Shown here piece after piece: positions 28,563 through 37,699 of a DNA stretch of 64,000 bases. Made by a program: the position numbers and the translations under genes. Each line of letters starts with the position of its first letter. The stretch's first letter is position 1. Under the pieces are notes generated by a model. It did not search any database. It saw nothing but the letters and a program-made list of their open reading frames with translations, and was not told where the DNA came from. Source of the stretch: Pedobacter psychrophilus (GTDB lineage Bacteria; Bacteroidota; Bacteroidia; Sphingobacteriales; Sphingobacteriaceae); contig NZ_LWHJ01000022.1 of the NCBI RefSeq assembly GCF_001652725.1, forward strand, positions 186,001 to 250,000. The letters run 5' to 3'.

Positions 28563-30203
28563 ATGCGAAGAAAACAGCTATACTTTTTTGTTTTAATTTT
28601 AATGCAGTTTAGTAGTAACTCCTTATTTGCTAGGCAAATAGATGAAGAAAATAAGAAAACCTCCAAACCAAATATTGTTCTCATCATTGTAGATCAGTTT
28701 AGGGCAGATGCATCTAAAAGAGAAGGATTCGAATTAAATACAACTCCTTTTTTAGATAGTTTAGCCACCACAGGAGCATGGTTTAACAGGGCTTACACAG
28801 CATCTCCAGCATGTATTCCTAGTAGAACTTCTATGATGACGGGTCGTTTTCCAAGCGCTACTCATGTCCGTTCTAACATGAATTTAAAGGATGCCTATTT
28901 TAAAACCGATTTATATGAGGTGATGAAATCTGCAGGATATAGTACTGCATTAATAGGTAAAAACCATAGCTATCTTCAACCTAGCAAGATGGATTATTGG
29001 AAAGAATATTCTCACCTAGATGTTGCAAAACCAGAGAATGAAGAAGAAAAGAAATTTAGCTCATTTTTAAAAAGCACTAATTTTTATATGGAAAAAGGGC
29101 CAGCTCCTTTTCCGGCAAGTATGCAACAGCCCGCCCGTATGGTTAAAGACGCAGAAAAATGGGTAGGAGGGATGAAAGAGGAAAAGCCTTTCTTTTTATA
29201 CCTTTCTTTTCCTGAGCCACATAATCCTTATCAGGTATCAGAACCCTATTATTCTATGTTTCCGCCAGAAAGCTTGCCTCCTATAAAAGTTGGTGAGGAA
29301 GCTTTGGTTGAAAAAGGAAATAAATGGGTTTTGCAAAAAGAGATGGAGCGAATGGGTTATCCCGATTTTGAAAAAAACATCCCAAGAATAAGAAGTAATT
29401 ATTATGGGATGATGCGATTGATAGACGATGAAATCAGGAATTTTGTGAACTACCTCAAACAACAAAAAAAATATGATAATACTATCTTCATTTTTGTTGC
29501 AGACCATGGAGACTTTACTGGTGAATATGGTTTAATAAAAAAAGGAGTAGAAGTATCAGAATGTTTAATTCGTATTCCTATGTTATGGCATGGACCAGGA
29601 ATTGTTCCAGAAATGAAACCTAAAGATGATCATATAAGTAATGTTGACATTATGCCTACCATTTGTGATTTATTGAATGTTGATTTGCCAGATGGTGTAC
29701 AAGGAAGAAGCCTTTTGCCAATTTTAACCAAAATGCCGTATCCAAAAGAAGAATTTTCTAGTATCATCATCCAGCAAGGTTATGGCGGTTTGCATTTTAC
29801 AAATTTAGAAGAATACGACCCATATACTCAAGACGGAAATTTGGTAAAAGGAAAAGAAGAATTTGATGAGTTAAACACATGGACACAAAGTGGCATGTTG
29901 CGTGGTTTAAGAAAAGGAGATTGGAAATTGATTTACGATATGCAAGGGAATGGAAAAATGTATAATTTGGTTAAAGACCCAGCAGAAATCCACGATCTTT
30001 TTAATAATAGAAAATATGCTGCCGAGCAAATGGATTTATTACAAGCCATGATGCAATGGGAACTACGTACTCAAGATCCACTGCCTTTGCCACATCCAAA
30101 TGGAAATAGGGCTTATGGCTATAAAAAAGATCCTAAGAATTATTATGCTCCTTATAAAAACGAACCTCAGGAAAAATTAAAAGAGAATAAAAAAAAGCTT
30201 TAA
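28563..30203 (+). CDS. Sulfatase
   Basis: The ATG at 28563 gives a normal signal peptide (RRKQLYFFVLILMQF...FAR); a longer frame would run back into the previous sulfatase and is rejected. The 546-residue protein has VDQFRAD metal ligands, catalytic C84-I-P-S-R with TG, PEPHNPY, and VADHGDFTGEYGL. The C-terminal part from about residue 400 has a longer linker than its neighbours, with a YGGLHF segment. The last codons and stop are built into a transcription terminator hairpin that faces the convergent GH3 gene. It is the final gene of the plus-strand block of the island. Confidence 0.92.
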   Translation: MRRKQLYFFVLILMQFSSNSLFARQIDEENKKTSKPNIVLIIVDQFRADASKREGFELNTTPFLDSLATTGAWFNRAYTASPACIPSRTSMMTGRFPSATHVRSNMNLKDAYFKTDLYEVMKSAGYSTALIGKNHSYLQPSKMDYWKEYSHLDVAKPENEEEKKFSSFLKSTNFYMEKGPAPFPASMQQPARMVKDAEKWVGGMKEEKPFFLYLSFPEPHNPYQVSEPYYSMFPPESLPPIKVGEEALVEKGNKWVLQKEMERMGYPDFEKNIPRIRSNYYGMMRLIDDEIRNFVNYLKQQKKYDNTIFIFVADHGDFTGEYGLIKKGVEVSECLIRIPMLWHGPGIVPEMKPKDDHISNVDIMPTICDLLNVDLPDGVQGRSLLPILTKMPYPKEEFSSIIIQQGYGGLHFTNLEEYDPYTQDGNLVKGKEEFDELNTWTQSGMLRGLRKGDWKLIYDMQGNGKMYNLVKDPAEIHDLFNNRKYAAEQMDLLQAMMQWELRTQDPLPLPHPNGNRAYGYKKDPKNYYAPYKNEPQEKLKENKKKL

Positions 30204-30221
30204 CATTTGTTAAAGCTTTTT
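30192..30221. terminator. Bidirectional terminator between convergent genes
   Basis: A 13-base perfect stem (AAAAAGCTTTAAC / GTTAAAGCTTTTT) with a four-base loop works on both strands, serving the sulfatase ending at 30203 and the minus-strand GH3 gene ending at 30250. The left arm includes the sulfatase's final Lys-Lys-Leu and stop codons. Confidence 0.85.
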
Positions 30222-30249
30222 AAATAAACCTGTGATAGATTAGTGATTA

Positions 30250-32463
30250 TTACTTCAATTCAAAAGTCTTTTTTAATCTATATCCTTCCGAAGAGTCTGA
30301 CATCAAAACATCAAATTTTCCTGCTTCTGCTTTCCATTGATGCTTTTGTTCATCCCAAAAAGACAAATCTTTAGTATTGACTGTGAACGTTAGTGTTTTC
30401 TTTTCGCCACTTTTAAGATAGACTTTTTGAAAATTTTTCAATTCTTTTAATGGTCTTTCTACGCTACTTTCTAAATCTGATAGATACAGTTGAACCACTT
30501 CAAATCCATTTACTTTTCCAGTATTTTGGATATCTACTGTCACATTTAATGCCTCATCTTTTTTGACATTTTCACTAGACAACTTAAGGTTTGTATATTG
30601 AAATGTAGTATAAGACAACCCATAACCGAAAGGAAATAACACAGGTTTCTTATATTTCTGATACCATCTATAACCTACAAAAACACCTTCTTCATAAGGA
30701 ATATGAACCAGTTCTTGAGGTTTTACGTATTTGGCTATTTCCTTCTTGCTATCAGGTTCTTCCCCTTTCCAATAAGCTTTGTAAAAATTATTGTTACCAT
30801 GCCAAAATGGTTTGCCGCCCAAGAAATTAAAATCAGGATCTGGTGAATCTTTAAAATCATTTTCGAGTGTAAAGGGAAGTCTTCCAGATGGATTAACTTT
30901 TCCACTTACCACTGATGCAAGTGCATTTCCTCTTTCCTGACCCAACATAAATGTCCATAAAATACCTTTTACATTTTTTAACCATGGCATAGGTAGTCCA
31001 TTTGCAGAGCTGATTAGAACCACAATATTTGGATTTAGTTCGCTCAAGCGTTTGATATCCTTTATGGCTTTTTTTGGCTCATCAAAAGGAATGTCAAAAC
31101 CTTCTCCTGATTCCTTATTTAATCGATATAAAACGATATCAGCATTTTTAACTTCCTCATCAGTAGCTTCCACTTTACAAGTTAAATTATCGCCATAAAT
31201 AGATTTTAATCCTTTTTGAAAATCAACATGATTAAATCCTTCCACAAATCCACTTCCAGAGCCACTATGAATTTCATCCTCTCCGGTAAGAAGAATTTTT
31301 TTAGTTTTTGCAATTGGCAAGATGTTGTCATTGTTTTTCAAAAGACAAATCGCTTCCTCTGCGCATTGTAGTGCTAAACCTTGGTGTGCAATGGTTTTAT
31401 CTTTATATTTTAAATCTTGGGGATATCTATCGTAAATTCCATTTTTAAAAAAAGTATATATATTGGGATAAATCATATGATTTAACTCAGCCTCTATTGA
31501 TGCTTTTTTTGAAGGGTTTTTTGCGATAAAATCTTTAATATACTTGGCAAAAGTTTCATTATCAGCCATCAGCAAAGAAAGACCAGAAGGCGCAACTAAA
31601 TTTTGTGAATTGATATGGTAATTTGAATTTTGCCAATCAGTCATAGCAACTCCTGTAAAACCAAACTCCTTTCTCAGTAAATCATTTAGCAAAGGTTTAT
31701 GCATTGAATTCGGAATCCCATTGGTGAGGTTATTCCCCGTCATAATGGCTTGCACATTTGCTTCTTTAATTGCGGCTTCCCAAGGTAATAAATAGATTTC
31801 CCTTAATGTACGCTCAGAAAGATCACTACTTGCAATGTGTCTGGCAAATTCTTGATCATTAGCAATAAAATGTTTAGCGGTAGCAATTACATCCAGGCTT
31901 TGTAATCCTTGGATATAATTAACGGCAATTTTTGAAGTTAGCATTGGATCTTCTCCCATATACTCATAATTTCTTCCCCCTACAGAAAGACGTTGGATAT
32001 TAATTCCAGGCCCTAGCAAGATATCAACACCATGTATTTTACATTCCTCAGAAATGCTCTGCCCAAAGTTTTTCGCAATTCCTATGTTCCATGTTGCAGA
32101 AAGTGCCTGCATACCAGGAAATGAAACGCTTTGTGATTTAGATTCAATGGAAGTTAATCTAATTCCTTGTGAAGCATCGGCCATGGTGACTGCCCTTAGC
32201 CCTAAGCGTGGAACAGCTGGGTAACAGAATTTTAAATAACCACCAGTAAGTTCTAATTTCTCATCAAAAGTAAGATAGCTGATTACTTCATTCGCTCTTT
32301 TATCAGGAGAAATTTTAGGATCCTGATAGTGGGAGCCAGCAGGAAACTGTTTGAATTCAGAAAGGGGTTTTAAAGTTTTGGGGTCTATTCTTTGTGCCTT
32401 ACTAATTGTAGACGCTAATAATAGCAAAGCGAAAGAAAAATTCACTAAAAAGTTATGTTTCAT
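30250..32463 (-). CDS. Glycoside hydrolase family 3 beta-glucosidase-like
   Basis: The start at 32463 (MKHNFLV...) gives a signal peptide and avoids overlapping the upstream sulfatase; it lies four bases after that gene's stop. The 737-residue protein has a GH3 N-terminal barrel with the nucleophile Asp276 in VAMTDWQ and substrate motifs TAKHFIAND and GPGINIQR, a GH3 C-terminal alpha/beta sandwich (about 365-590) and a fibronectin III-like end (VTVDIQNTGKVNGFEVVQLY). It should remove terminal beta-linked sugars; exact specificity is unknown. Encoded in one minus-strand unit with the sulfatase upstream. Confidence 0.92.
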   Translation of the reverse strand: MKHNFLVNFSFALLLLASTISKAQRIDPKTLKPLSEFKQFPAGSHYQDPKISPDKRANEVISYLTFDEKLELTGGYLKFCYPAVPRLGLRAVTMADASQGIRLTSIESKSQSVSFPGMQALSATWNIGIAKNFGQSISEECKIHGVDILLGPGINIQRLSVGGRNYEYMGEDPMLTSKIAVNYIQGLQSLDVIATAKHFIANDQEFARHIASSDLSERTLREIYLLPWEAAIKEANVQAIMTGNNLTNGIPNSMHKPLLNDLLRKEFGFTGVAMTDWQNSNYHINSQNLVAPSGLSLLMADNETFAKYIKDFIAKNPSKKASIEAELNHMIYPNIYTFFKNGIYDRYPQDLKYKDKTIAHQGLALQCAEEAICLLKNNDNILPIAKTKKILLTGEDEIHSGSGSGFVEGFNHVDFQKGLKSIYGDNLTCKVEATDEEVKNADIVLYRLNKESGEGFDIPFDEPKKAIKDIKRLSELNPNIVVLISSANGLPMPWLKNVKGILWTFMLGQERGNALASVVSGKVNPSGRLPFTLENDFKDSPDPDFNFLGGKPFWHGNNNFYKAYWKGEEPDSKKEIAKYVKPQELVHIPYEEGVFVGYRWYQKYKKPVLFPFGYGLSYTTFQYTNLKLSSENVKKDEALNVTVDIQNTGKVNGFEVVQLYLSDLESSVERPLKELKNFQKVYLKSGEKKTLTFTVNTKDLSFWDEQKHQWKAEAGKFDVLMSDSSEGYRLKKTFELK

Positions 32464-32467
32464 ATAT

Positions 32468-34009
32468 TTATTTATTTCCAGATTTTTTAAAATTATTAGT
32501 ATCCTCTGCATGGTATTGATGTTTCAATTTCTCTAGTTCTTGTTTCATTTTATTTACAACACTAGCATAATTTGGATTTGAATATTCGCTCTTCATTTCA
32601 TGAGGGTCTTTTTCAAGATCATATAATTCCCACTGATCAATTCTATAAAAATGAATGAGTTTATATTTCTTGGTTGCCACTCCTTCATGAGGTTGTACAC
32701 TATGTTGAGCCGGGAAATCATAATAATGATAATAAAGACTTTGTCGCCAATCTTTCGGAGCTTGTCCTTTAAATAATGGAGCTAAACTTAAACCCTGCAT
32801 TACATTTGGGGCTTTTCCTCCCGCAACATCAATAAAAGTTTGGGCAAAATCAAGGTTTGAAACCAAATCATTATTCACTAAACCTGCCTTTATCATTTTT
32901 GGCCATTTAATTAATAATGGTGTCCTAAAAGATTCTTCATACATAAATCTCTTATCAAACCAGCCATGTTCGCCAAGGTAGAAGCCTTGATCAGAACTAT
33001 AAACAATAATTGTGTTTTCTGTAAGATGGTTTTTTTCTAAATAATCTAACACTACCCCAACATTATCATCAACAGAGCGCACAACTGCAAGATAATCACG
33101 CATATAGCGTTGATATTTCCATTTGGTAAGTGCATCTCCTTCAAGTTTCAATTTTAAAAAATCTCTTTTTATGGGTGCATAAACGTCATCCCAGGCTTTA
33201 CGTTGTTCGGGATTAAGTCTTTTATAAAAACCAGCCCCTTCACCTTTTTCAGTAAAAACTTTTAAATCTGCTCCAACTCGCATATACTTAGAAATTTCCA
33301 TTTCCTGAGTTTTAGCAGCATCACCGCGATTTTCATAAGTATCAAATAGATTTTCTGGCTCAGGAAAAGTAGTGTCTTCATATAAACTTAATCTTTCAGG
33401 TCCTTTTTGCCAAGGGCGATGAGGAGCTTTATGATTGATCATCAATAGAAAAGGTTTACTTTCATCTCTTTTATCTAACCAATCAATAGCCTTATCCGTG
33501 ATGATATTGGTAGCATAACCCTCCACTTTATATTGTCCCTTAGAATTAATGAATTCAGGATTATAATATTCTCCTTGACCTGGAAGAATGTCCCAATAAT
33601 CAAAACCTTGAGGATCTGATTTTAGATGCCATTTACCTACAATAGCTGTTTGGTAGCCGTTTTGATGGAGGACAGATGGAAAAGTAGGTTGTTTCGTATC
33701 TAGAGAATCGCTAAGTATCCTAACTCCGTTTATATGACTATGAGTGCCAGTAAGTACGGTCGCCCTTGCAGGTGTACAGATGGAATTTGTAACATAACAT
33801 TTGTTAAAAAGCATTCCGCCATTGGCTATTCTATCTATGTTTGGAGTTGGGGCCAATTGGGCTAATTTACTTTGATAAGCACTAATTGCCTGATAGGCGT
33901 GATCATCTGAAAAGATGAAAACAATATTTGGCTTTTTTTGAACTTGCTGGGAAAATATTTTATTTGAAAGGATTAAAAAGCAAATAAGATAAAACGAAAT
34001 TTTCTTCAT
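32468..34009 (-). CDS. Sulfatase (glucosamine-6-sulfatase-like)
   Basis: This 513-residue secreted sulfatase (signal peptide about 1-20, ending IFSQ) has the SDDHAYQA metal segment, catalytic C78-T-P-A-R followed by TG, GKWHLKSDPQGF, YSSDQGFYLGEHG and MYEESFRTP, then a DUF4976-type tail (WELYDLEKDPHEM). This layout is typical of the subfamily that includes N-acetylglucosamine-6-sulfatases. It is the closest relative in the window of the partial gene at 1-573. The GH3 gene follows after four bases, so desulfation and beta-glycosidic cleavage are probably coupled in one operon. Confidence 0.93.
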   Translation of the reverse strand: MKKISFYLICFLILSNKIFSQQVQKKPNIVFIFSDDHAYQAISAYQSKLAQLAPTPNIDRIANGGMLFNKCYVTNSICTPARATVLTGTHSHINGVRILSDSLDTKQPTFPSVLHQNGYQTAIVGKWHLKSDPQGFDYWDILPGQGEYYNPEFINSKGQYKVEGYATNIITDKAIDWLDKRDESKPFLLMINHKAPHRPWQKGPERLSLYEDTTFPEPENLFDTYENRGDAAKTQEMEISKYMRVGADLKVFTEKGEGAGFYKRLNPEQRKAWDDVYAPIKRDFLKLKLEGDALTKWKYQRYMRDYLAVVRSVDDNVGVVLDYLEKNHLTENTIIVYSSDQGFYLGEHGWFDKRFMYEESFRTPLLIKWPKMIKAGLVNNDLVSNLDFAQTFIDVAGGKAPNVMQGLSLAPLFKGQAPKDWRQSLYYHYYDFPAQHSVQPHEGVATKKYKLIHFYRIDQWELYDLEKDPHEMKSEYSNPNYASVVNKMKQELEKLKHQYHAEDTNNFKKSGNK

Positions 34010-34068
34010 AAAAAGGATGTTATAATTGGTTGTTCAATTTTACCTATAAACCCATTAGTAAAGTAATA

Positions 34069-34082
34069 ATTTTGTACAAAAT
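34069..34082. promoter_or_regulatory. Perfect 14-base palindrome, candidate operator
   Basis: ATTTTGTACAAAAT is a perfect palindrome located 60 bases upstream of the minus-strand sulfatase start. Position and symmetry fit a dimeric regulator site, but no second copy was noted and the bound protein is unknown. Confidence 0.3.
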
Positions 34083-34100
34083 CATATCAAATATGTAGTT

Positions 34101-34119
34101 TCATTTCTATTTGAAATGA
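34101..34119. repeat. Inverted repeat TCATTTC-n5-GAAATGA
   Basis: Two seven-base arms are exact reverse complements separated by five bases, between the divergent sulfatase genes. This is a possible regulator site or small hairpin. Confidence 0.3.
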
Positions 34120-34300
34120 TTATGCTTAGTTTGTGTAGATTAATAAGTAAATCGTTAATCGGTTCAATTTTTAACGATGAATAAAAAAGATAATGAAGGT
34201 TAAATAAAAAAACTTTAAACCTTCTATGAAATGCCGCATTTAATTGGGCCAAAAATTTTTAAGACGTTACCACTTAATTTATTAAACTGCTGGTATTATG

Positions 34301-34329
34301 TTGAATTAGTATTTAACTTAAAATATTTG
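34301..34329 (+). promoter_or_regulatory. Candidate Bacteroidetes promoter for the 34401 sulfatase
   Basis: TTG at 34301-34303 and AATATTTG at 34322-34329 are separated by 18 bases; the latter differs by one base from the -7 consensus TAnnTTTG. The leader to the ATG would be about 65 bases. Weak call. Confidence 0.25.
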
Positions 34330-34400
34330 TGAGTTATAAATAATAAATAGCCTGCTTACCAATATTGAGAATCAAAAAATTTGAACTATAATTTATTTTT

Positions 34401-35927
34401 ATGAAAAAATATATAACTCATTTTTTATGTTTATTAGTTGTTGTGCTTAGTGCATGCGCTAAAAAAGAGACTTCGGAAAAACCAAATATAATTTTAATTT
34501 ATGTTGATGATTTGGGTTATGGTGATGTTAGTTGCTATGGCGCTACTGAAGTTAAAACACCTAATGTAGACCAACTTGCAAATGAAGGCCTGAGATTTAC
34601 TGATGGACATTGTACAGCTGCAACTTGCACACCATCACGTTTTTCATTACTTACAGGGAGTTATGCGTTTAGAAATAATGCAGCTATTTTACCTGGAGAT
34701 GCACCACTGCTAATTAGACCAGGAACAGCCACTTTGCCAAGTATGTTACAAAAAGCAGGTTACAAAACAGGCGTTATTGGTAAATGGCATTTAGGTTTGG
34801 GTGATGGAGTAATCAATTGGAACAAAGAGATTAAACCTGGACCATTAGAGATAGGTTTCGACTATTCTTTCTTGGTTCCAGCCACATTAGATCGTGTGCC
34901 ATGTGTTTTTGTTGAGAACCGTAGAGTTGTAAACTTGGATCCTAAAGACCCTATTAAAGTAGATTACAGCAAAGATTTAAATTACTATCCTAACGGTTTA
35001 GAGGAACCCAATTTGCTTAAATTTAAAGGTGATACGCAACATAGTAATACCATAATTGATGGCATTAGCCGTATAGGATTTATGAGCGGTGGCAAAGCTG
35101 CACTTTGGAAAGATGAAGAAATAGCAAATGTTTTAATTGATAAAGTTAAAAATTTCATCAGTCAAAATAAAAAAGACCCATTTTTCCTATATTTTTCATT
35201 TACAGATATTCATGTTCCCCGAGATCCTAATAAACAATTTGTAGGTAAAACAAAAATGGGTTCTCGTGGTGATGCAATTGTGCAAATGGATTGGAGCGTA
35301 GGTAAAGTGATGGAAATTTTAAAGCAAAACGGTCTTGATGAAAACACACTAGTAATCTTTACAAGCGATAATGGACCTGTAATAGACGATGGTTATTATG
35401 ATAAGGCAGCACAACTACTTGGCAAGCATAAACCAAGCGGACCGTTTAAAGGAGGAAAATATAGCGCTTATGAAGCTGGAACACGAGTTCCTACAATTGT
35501 ATGGTGGCCAAAAATGGTAAAAAAGGGATTAAGTAATGCTTTAGTAAACCAAGTAGACTTGTATTCATCATTAGCAAATCTGACTCATCAAAAAGTCACT
35601 GGTAAAGATGCACCAGATAGTTTCGATATGTTGTCGACTTGGATGGGAAATACAAAAGTAGGTAGGAAAACTATGTTGGAAGAATCTTTTACATTATCCG
35701 TAAGAGATGGAGATTGGAAATATATAGCCCCACAAACTAAGAAAACGCCAGATTGGTTAGCGAATAAAGACATAGCTGTAGGATTACAGCAAGAACCACA
35801 ACTGTATAACTTGGCAAATGATATAGGGGAGAATAATGATCTCAGTAAAAAAAATCCACAAAAAGTGAATGAGATGGCTACTCTTTTAAAAAATATCCAA
35901 GACAAACAAACTCGTCAAAATAATTAA
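34401..35927 (+). CDS. Lipoprotein sulfatase (arylsulfatase-like)
   Basis: This 508-residue sulfatase starts with a lipoprotein signal (lipobox LSAC, Cys19), unlike its neighbours, which have ordinary signal peptides, so it is probably membrane-anchored. Metal ligands are in YVDDLGYGDV, the catalytic motif is C76-T-P-S-R with TG, and GKWHLGLG, SDNGPV and DLYSSLANL follow as usual. The FKGGKYSAYEAGTRVPTI segment resembles arylsulfatase A-type members. It is the last intact gene of the sulfatase island; a truncated secretory ORF follows 28 bases downstream. Confidence 0.92.
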   Translation: MKKYITHFLCLLVVVLSACAKKETSEKPNIILIYVDDLGYGDVSCYGATEVKTPNVDQLANEGLRFTDGHCTAATCTPSRFSLLTGSYAFRNNAAILPGDAPLLIRPGTATLPSMLQKAGYKTGVIGKWHLGLGDGVINWNKEIKPGPLEIGFDYSFLVPATLDRVPCVFVENRRVVNLDPKDPIKVDYSKDLNYYPNGLEEPNLLKFKGDTQHSNTIIDGISRIGFMSGGKAALWKDEEIANVLIDKVKNFISQNKKDPFFLYFSFTDIHVPRDPNKQFVGKTKMGSRGDAIVQMDWSVGKVMEILKQNGLDENTLVIFTSDNGPVIDDGYYDKAAQLLGKHKPSGPFKGGKYSAYEAGTRVPTIVWWPKMVKKGLSNALVNQVDLYSSLANLTHQKVTGKDAPDSFDMLSTWMGNTKVGRKTMLEESFTLSVRDGDWKYIAPQTKKTPDWLANKDIAVGLQQEPQLYNLANDIGENNDLSKKNPQKVNEMATLLKNIQDKQTRQNN

Positions 35928-35955
35928 TTTAATATCAGCTTTAAATTTTAAACCG

Positions 35956-36048
35956 ATGAAAAGAATCTGCGTAATTATTTTTATACTAAGTTTTTATGCA
36001 CCCTTCGCATATAGTTCGATAACTAAGTTTAATAGAAAAATATTTTAG
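35956..36048 (+). pseudogene. Truncated secretory ORF (30 codons, signal peptide only)
   Basis: An ATG with the spacing of a following operon gene opens a 30-residue frame that looks like a bare signal peptide (positive start, hydrophobic core VIIFILSFYAPFA, cleavage-like AYS) and then stops. No mature domain follows in any frame before the terminator and tRNA. It is best read as the 5' remnant of another exported protein of the island, deleted at the boundary; a genuine small exported peptide is less likely. Confidence 0.45.
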
Positions 36049-36104
36049 TCGCGAATTACTCCCTTTTTTTGTGAAATTTGAATAATTTGGTATGCTCATA
36101 AACC

Positions 36105-36141
36105 AAAAAAGCCTCCAAATCATATGATTTGAAGGCTTTTT
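36105..36141. terminator. Bidirectional terminator at island boundary
   Basis: A long near-perfect hairpin (AAAAAGCCT..CAAATCATATGATTTG..AGGCTTTTT) with A and T tracts on both sides. On the minus strand it is immediately downstream of tRNA-Asp; on the plus strand it closes the sulfatase island. Confidence 0.85.
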
Positions 36142-36163
36142 CACATTTTTAAAATGTATTTAG

Positions 36164-36237
36164 CGGAATGGACGGGACTCGAACCCGCGACCTCCTGCGT
36201 GACAGGCAGGCATTCTAACCAGCTGAACTACCACTCC
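36164..36237 (-). tRNA. tRNA-Asp (anticodon GTC)
   Basis: Read on the minus strand the 74 bases fold as a full tRNA: acceptor GGAGTGG pairs with CCATTCC (one G-T pair), the D arm contains AGCTGGTTAGA, the anticodon loop CTGTCAC gives GTC, and the T arm contains GGTTCGAGTCC. The discriminator is G and CCA is not encoded. Its 3' end faces the sulfatase island. Confidence 0.97.
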
Positions 36238-36342
36238 GTTGGTTAAAAACTTTTATTAAATTTTCAATCTTTTCCCCTTACATTGCGTTAGGGAGTGCAA
36301 ATATAGACAAAAGGTTCTAACTCCAAAATTTATTTTAAATTA

Positions 36343-37416
36343 TTATTCAATTGAGCCTTCTTTCAATTTTTCTGCGTTTTCTGCAAATTGTAATCCCTCT
36401 AAAATCTCTGTTAAATCTCCATTCATTACTGCAGTTAAATTATAGGTCGTCAAACCGATACGATGTTCCGTTACCCTTCCTTGAGGATAATTATATGTTC
36501 TAATCTTAGCAGATCTATCACCTGTAGAAACCATAGTCTTACGTTTACTGGCTATTGCTTCATTATGTTTTGCCAACTCACGTTCATATAACCGACTCCT
36601 TAACATTTCCATCGCCCGCTCACGGTTCCCTAATTGTGAACGCTCAATTTGGCAAACCACCACAATTCCAGATGGTCTGTGTGTCAATTGTACTTTCGTT
36701 TCAACCTTGTTCACGTTTTGTCCACCAGCACCACCAGATCTTGATGTTTGTAAATCAACATCCGCAGGATTAATATAAACATCTACTTCTTCCGCCTCAG
36801 GTAAAACCGCAACAGATGCAGCTGAAGTATGTACTCTTCCTTGAGTTTCTGTTTCTGGTACGCGTTGTACTCGATGTACGCCAGATTCGTATTTTAAAAC
36901 GCCATATACATCCTCGCCTAACACTTTAAAAATCACTTCTTTATAGCCACCATTTGTGCCCTCTGTTACTTCTAAAGTCTCGCAGCGCCATCCTCTATTT
37001 TCACAATAACGAACATACATTCTATAAAGATCACCAGCAAAAATCGCAGCTTCATCACCGCCAGTTCCACCTCTAATCTCCATAATCGCATCTTTTTCAT
37101 CGCCTTCTTCTTTTGGGATTAGCATTAATCGAATTTTAGCTTCTAATTCCTCCTTTTGGGGTAAAAGCAAATCCAATTCTTCTTTTGCCATTTCCCTAAA
37201 CTCCTGGTCTTTCTCGTTGGCTAAAATATCTTTATTAGAATCTATATTGCTAACCACATCTCGATAAATAAAATATTGATCAACAACAAGACCTAAATCC
37301 TTATATTCTTTACTCAATTGCGCAAAACGCTTTCTATCTTGGGTAACCTCTGGGCTACTCAATTCAATCTCAACATCGTCTCTTCTTTGCTTAATTGCTT
37401 CTAATTTCTCTAACAT
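36343..37416 (-). CDS. prfA: Peptide chain release factor 1
   Basis: This 357-residue protein is class I release factor RF1, which ends translation at UAA and UAG. The peptidyl-transferase motif GGQ is at residues 231-233 in [14 protein letters not shown], and the stop-codon-reading PxT motif appears as Pro-Glu-Thr at 187-189 in [10 protein letters not shown]. The usual length is about 355-360. It is read from its own leader of about 280 bases, which contains a copy of the structured intergenic repeat. Downstream lie 105 bases and tRNA-Asp on the same strand. Confidence 0.97.
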   Translation of the reverse strand: MLEKLEAIKQRRDDVEIELSSPEVTQDRKRFAQLSKEYKDLGLVVDQYFIYRDVVSNIDSNKDILANEKDQEFREMAKEELDLLLPQKEELEAKIRLMLIPKEEGDEKDAIMEIRGGTGGDEAAIFAGDLYRMYVRYCENRGWRCETLEVTEGTNGGYKEVIFKVLGEDVYGVLKYESGVHRVQRVPETETQGRVHTSAASVAVLPEAEEVDVYINPADVDLQTSRSGGAGGQNVNKVETKVQLTHRPSGIVVVCQIERSQLGNRERAMEMLRSRLYERELAKHNEAIASKRKTMVSTGDRSAKIRTYNYPQGRVTEHRIGLTTYNLTAVMNGDLTEILEGLQFAENAEKLKEGSIE

Positions 37417-37527
37417 TATATATTTTAAAAATGAGCCAAGTAAACTGAATGGTTTCGTTTACTTGTGGCTTTTGTAATGATTTAAATCCATAATTTAAAC
37501 CAATAAAACTTAATAAATTATTTATTT

Positions 37528-37600
37528 GGGCGTTTTAACACGCTTTTCGCTATATCTTTTTTCTGAAAAGAAAAAAGGATGCCGCTTCAATCGTTAACGC
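37528..37600 (+). repeat. Structured intergenic repeat family 1, copy A
   Basis: This copy runs from GGGCGTT to GTTAACGC. Conserved parts are the left block with CGCTATATC and the right block GGATGCCGCTTCAATC. The outer ends pair (GCGTT/AACGC) and the middle is a hairpin TTTTTTCT/AGAAAAAA. It lies in the leader of prfA. Related copies are at 39339, 51079 and 58785. Confidence 0.7.
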
Positions 37601-37699
37601 AAAAAAACCTGTAATTCCGAATTTATGAAAATCTAAAGCAATTAACTTTATATGGCTTTTTTGCGATCATTTAGCAATATCCCAAAGTCAACTAACAGA

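Larger units (their letters stand above)
34010..34400. promoter_or_regulatory. Divergent intergenic control region (391 bases)
   Basis: The two flanking sulfatase genes point away from each other, so this stretch must hold both promoters. Visible elements are a perfect 14-base palindrome at 34069-34082, an inverted repeat TCATTTC/GAAATGA at 34101-34119, and a possible -33/-7 pair for the rightward gene at 34301-34329. No ORF is convincing here. Confidence 0.5.
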
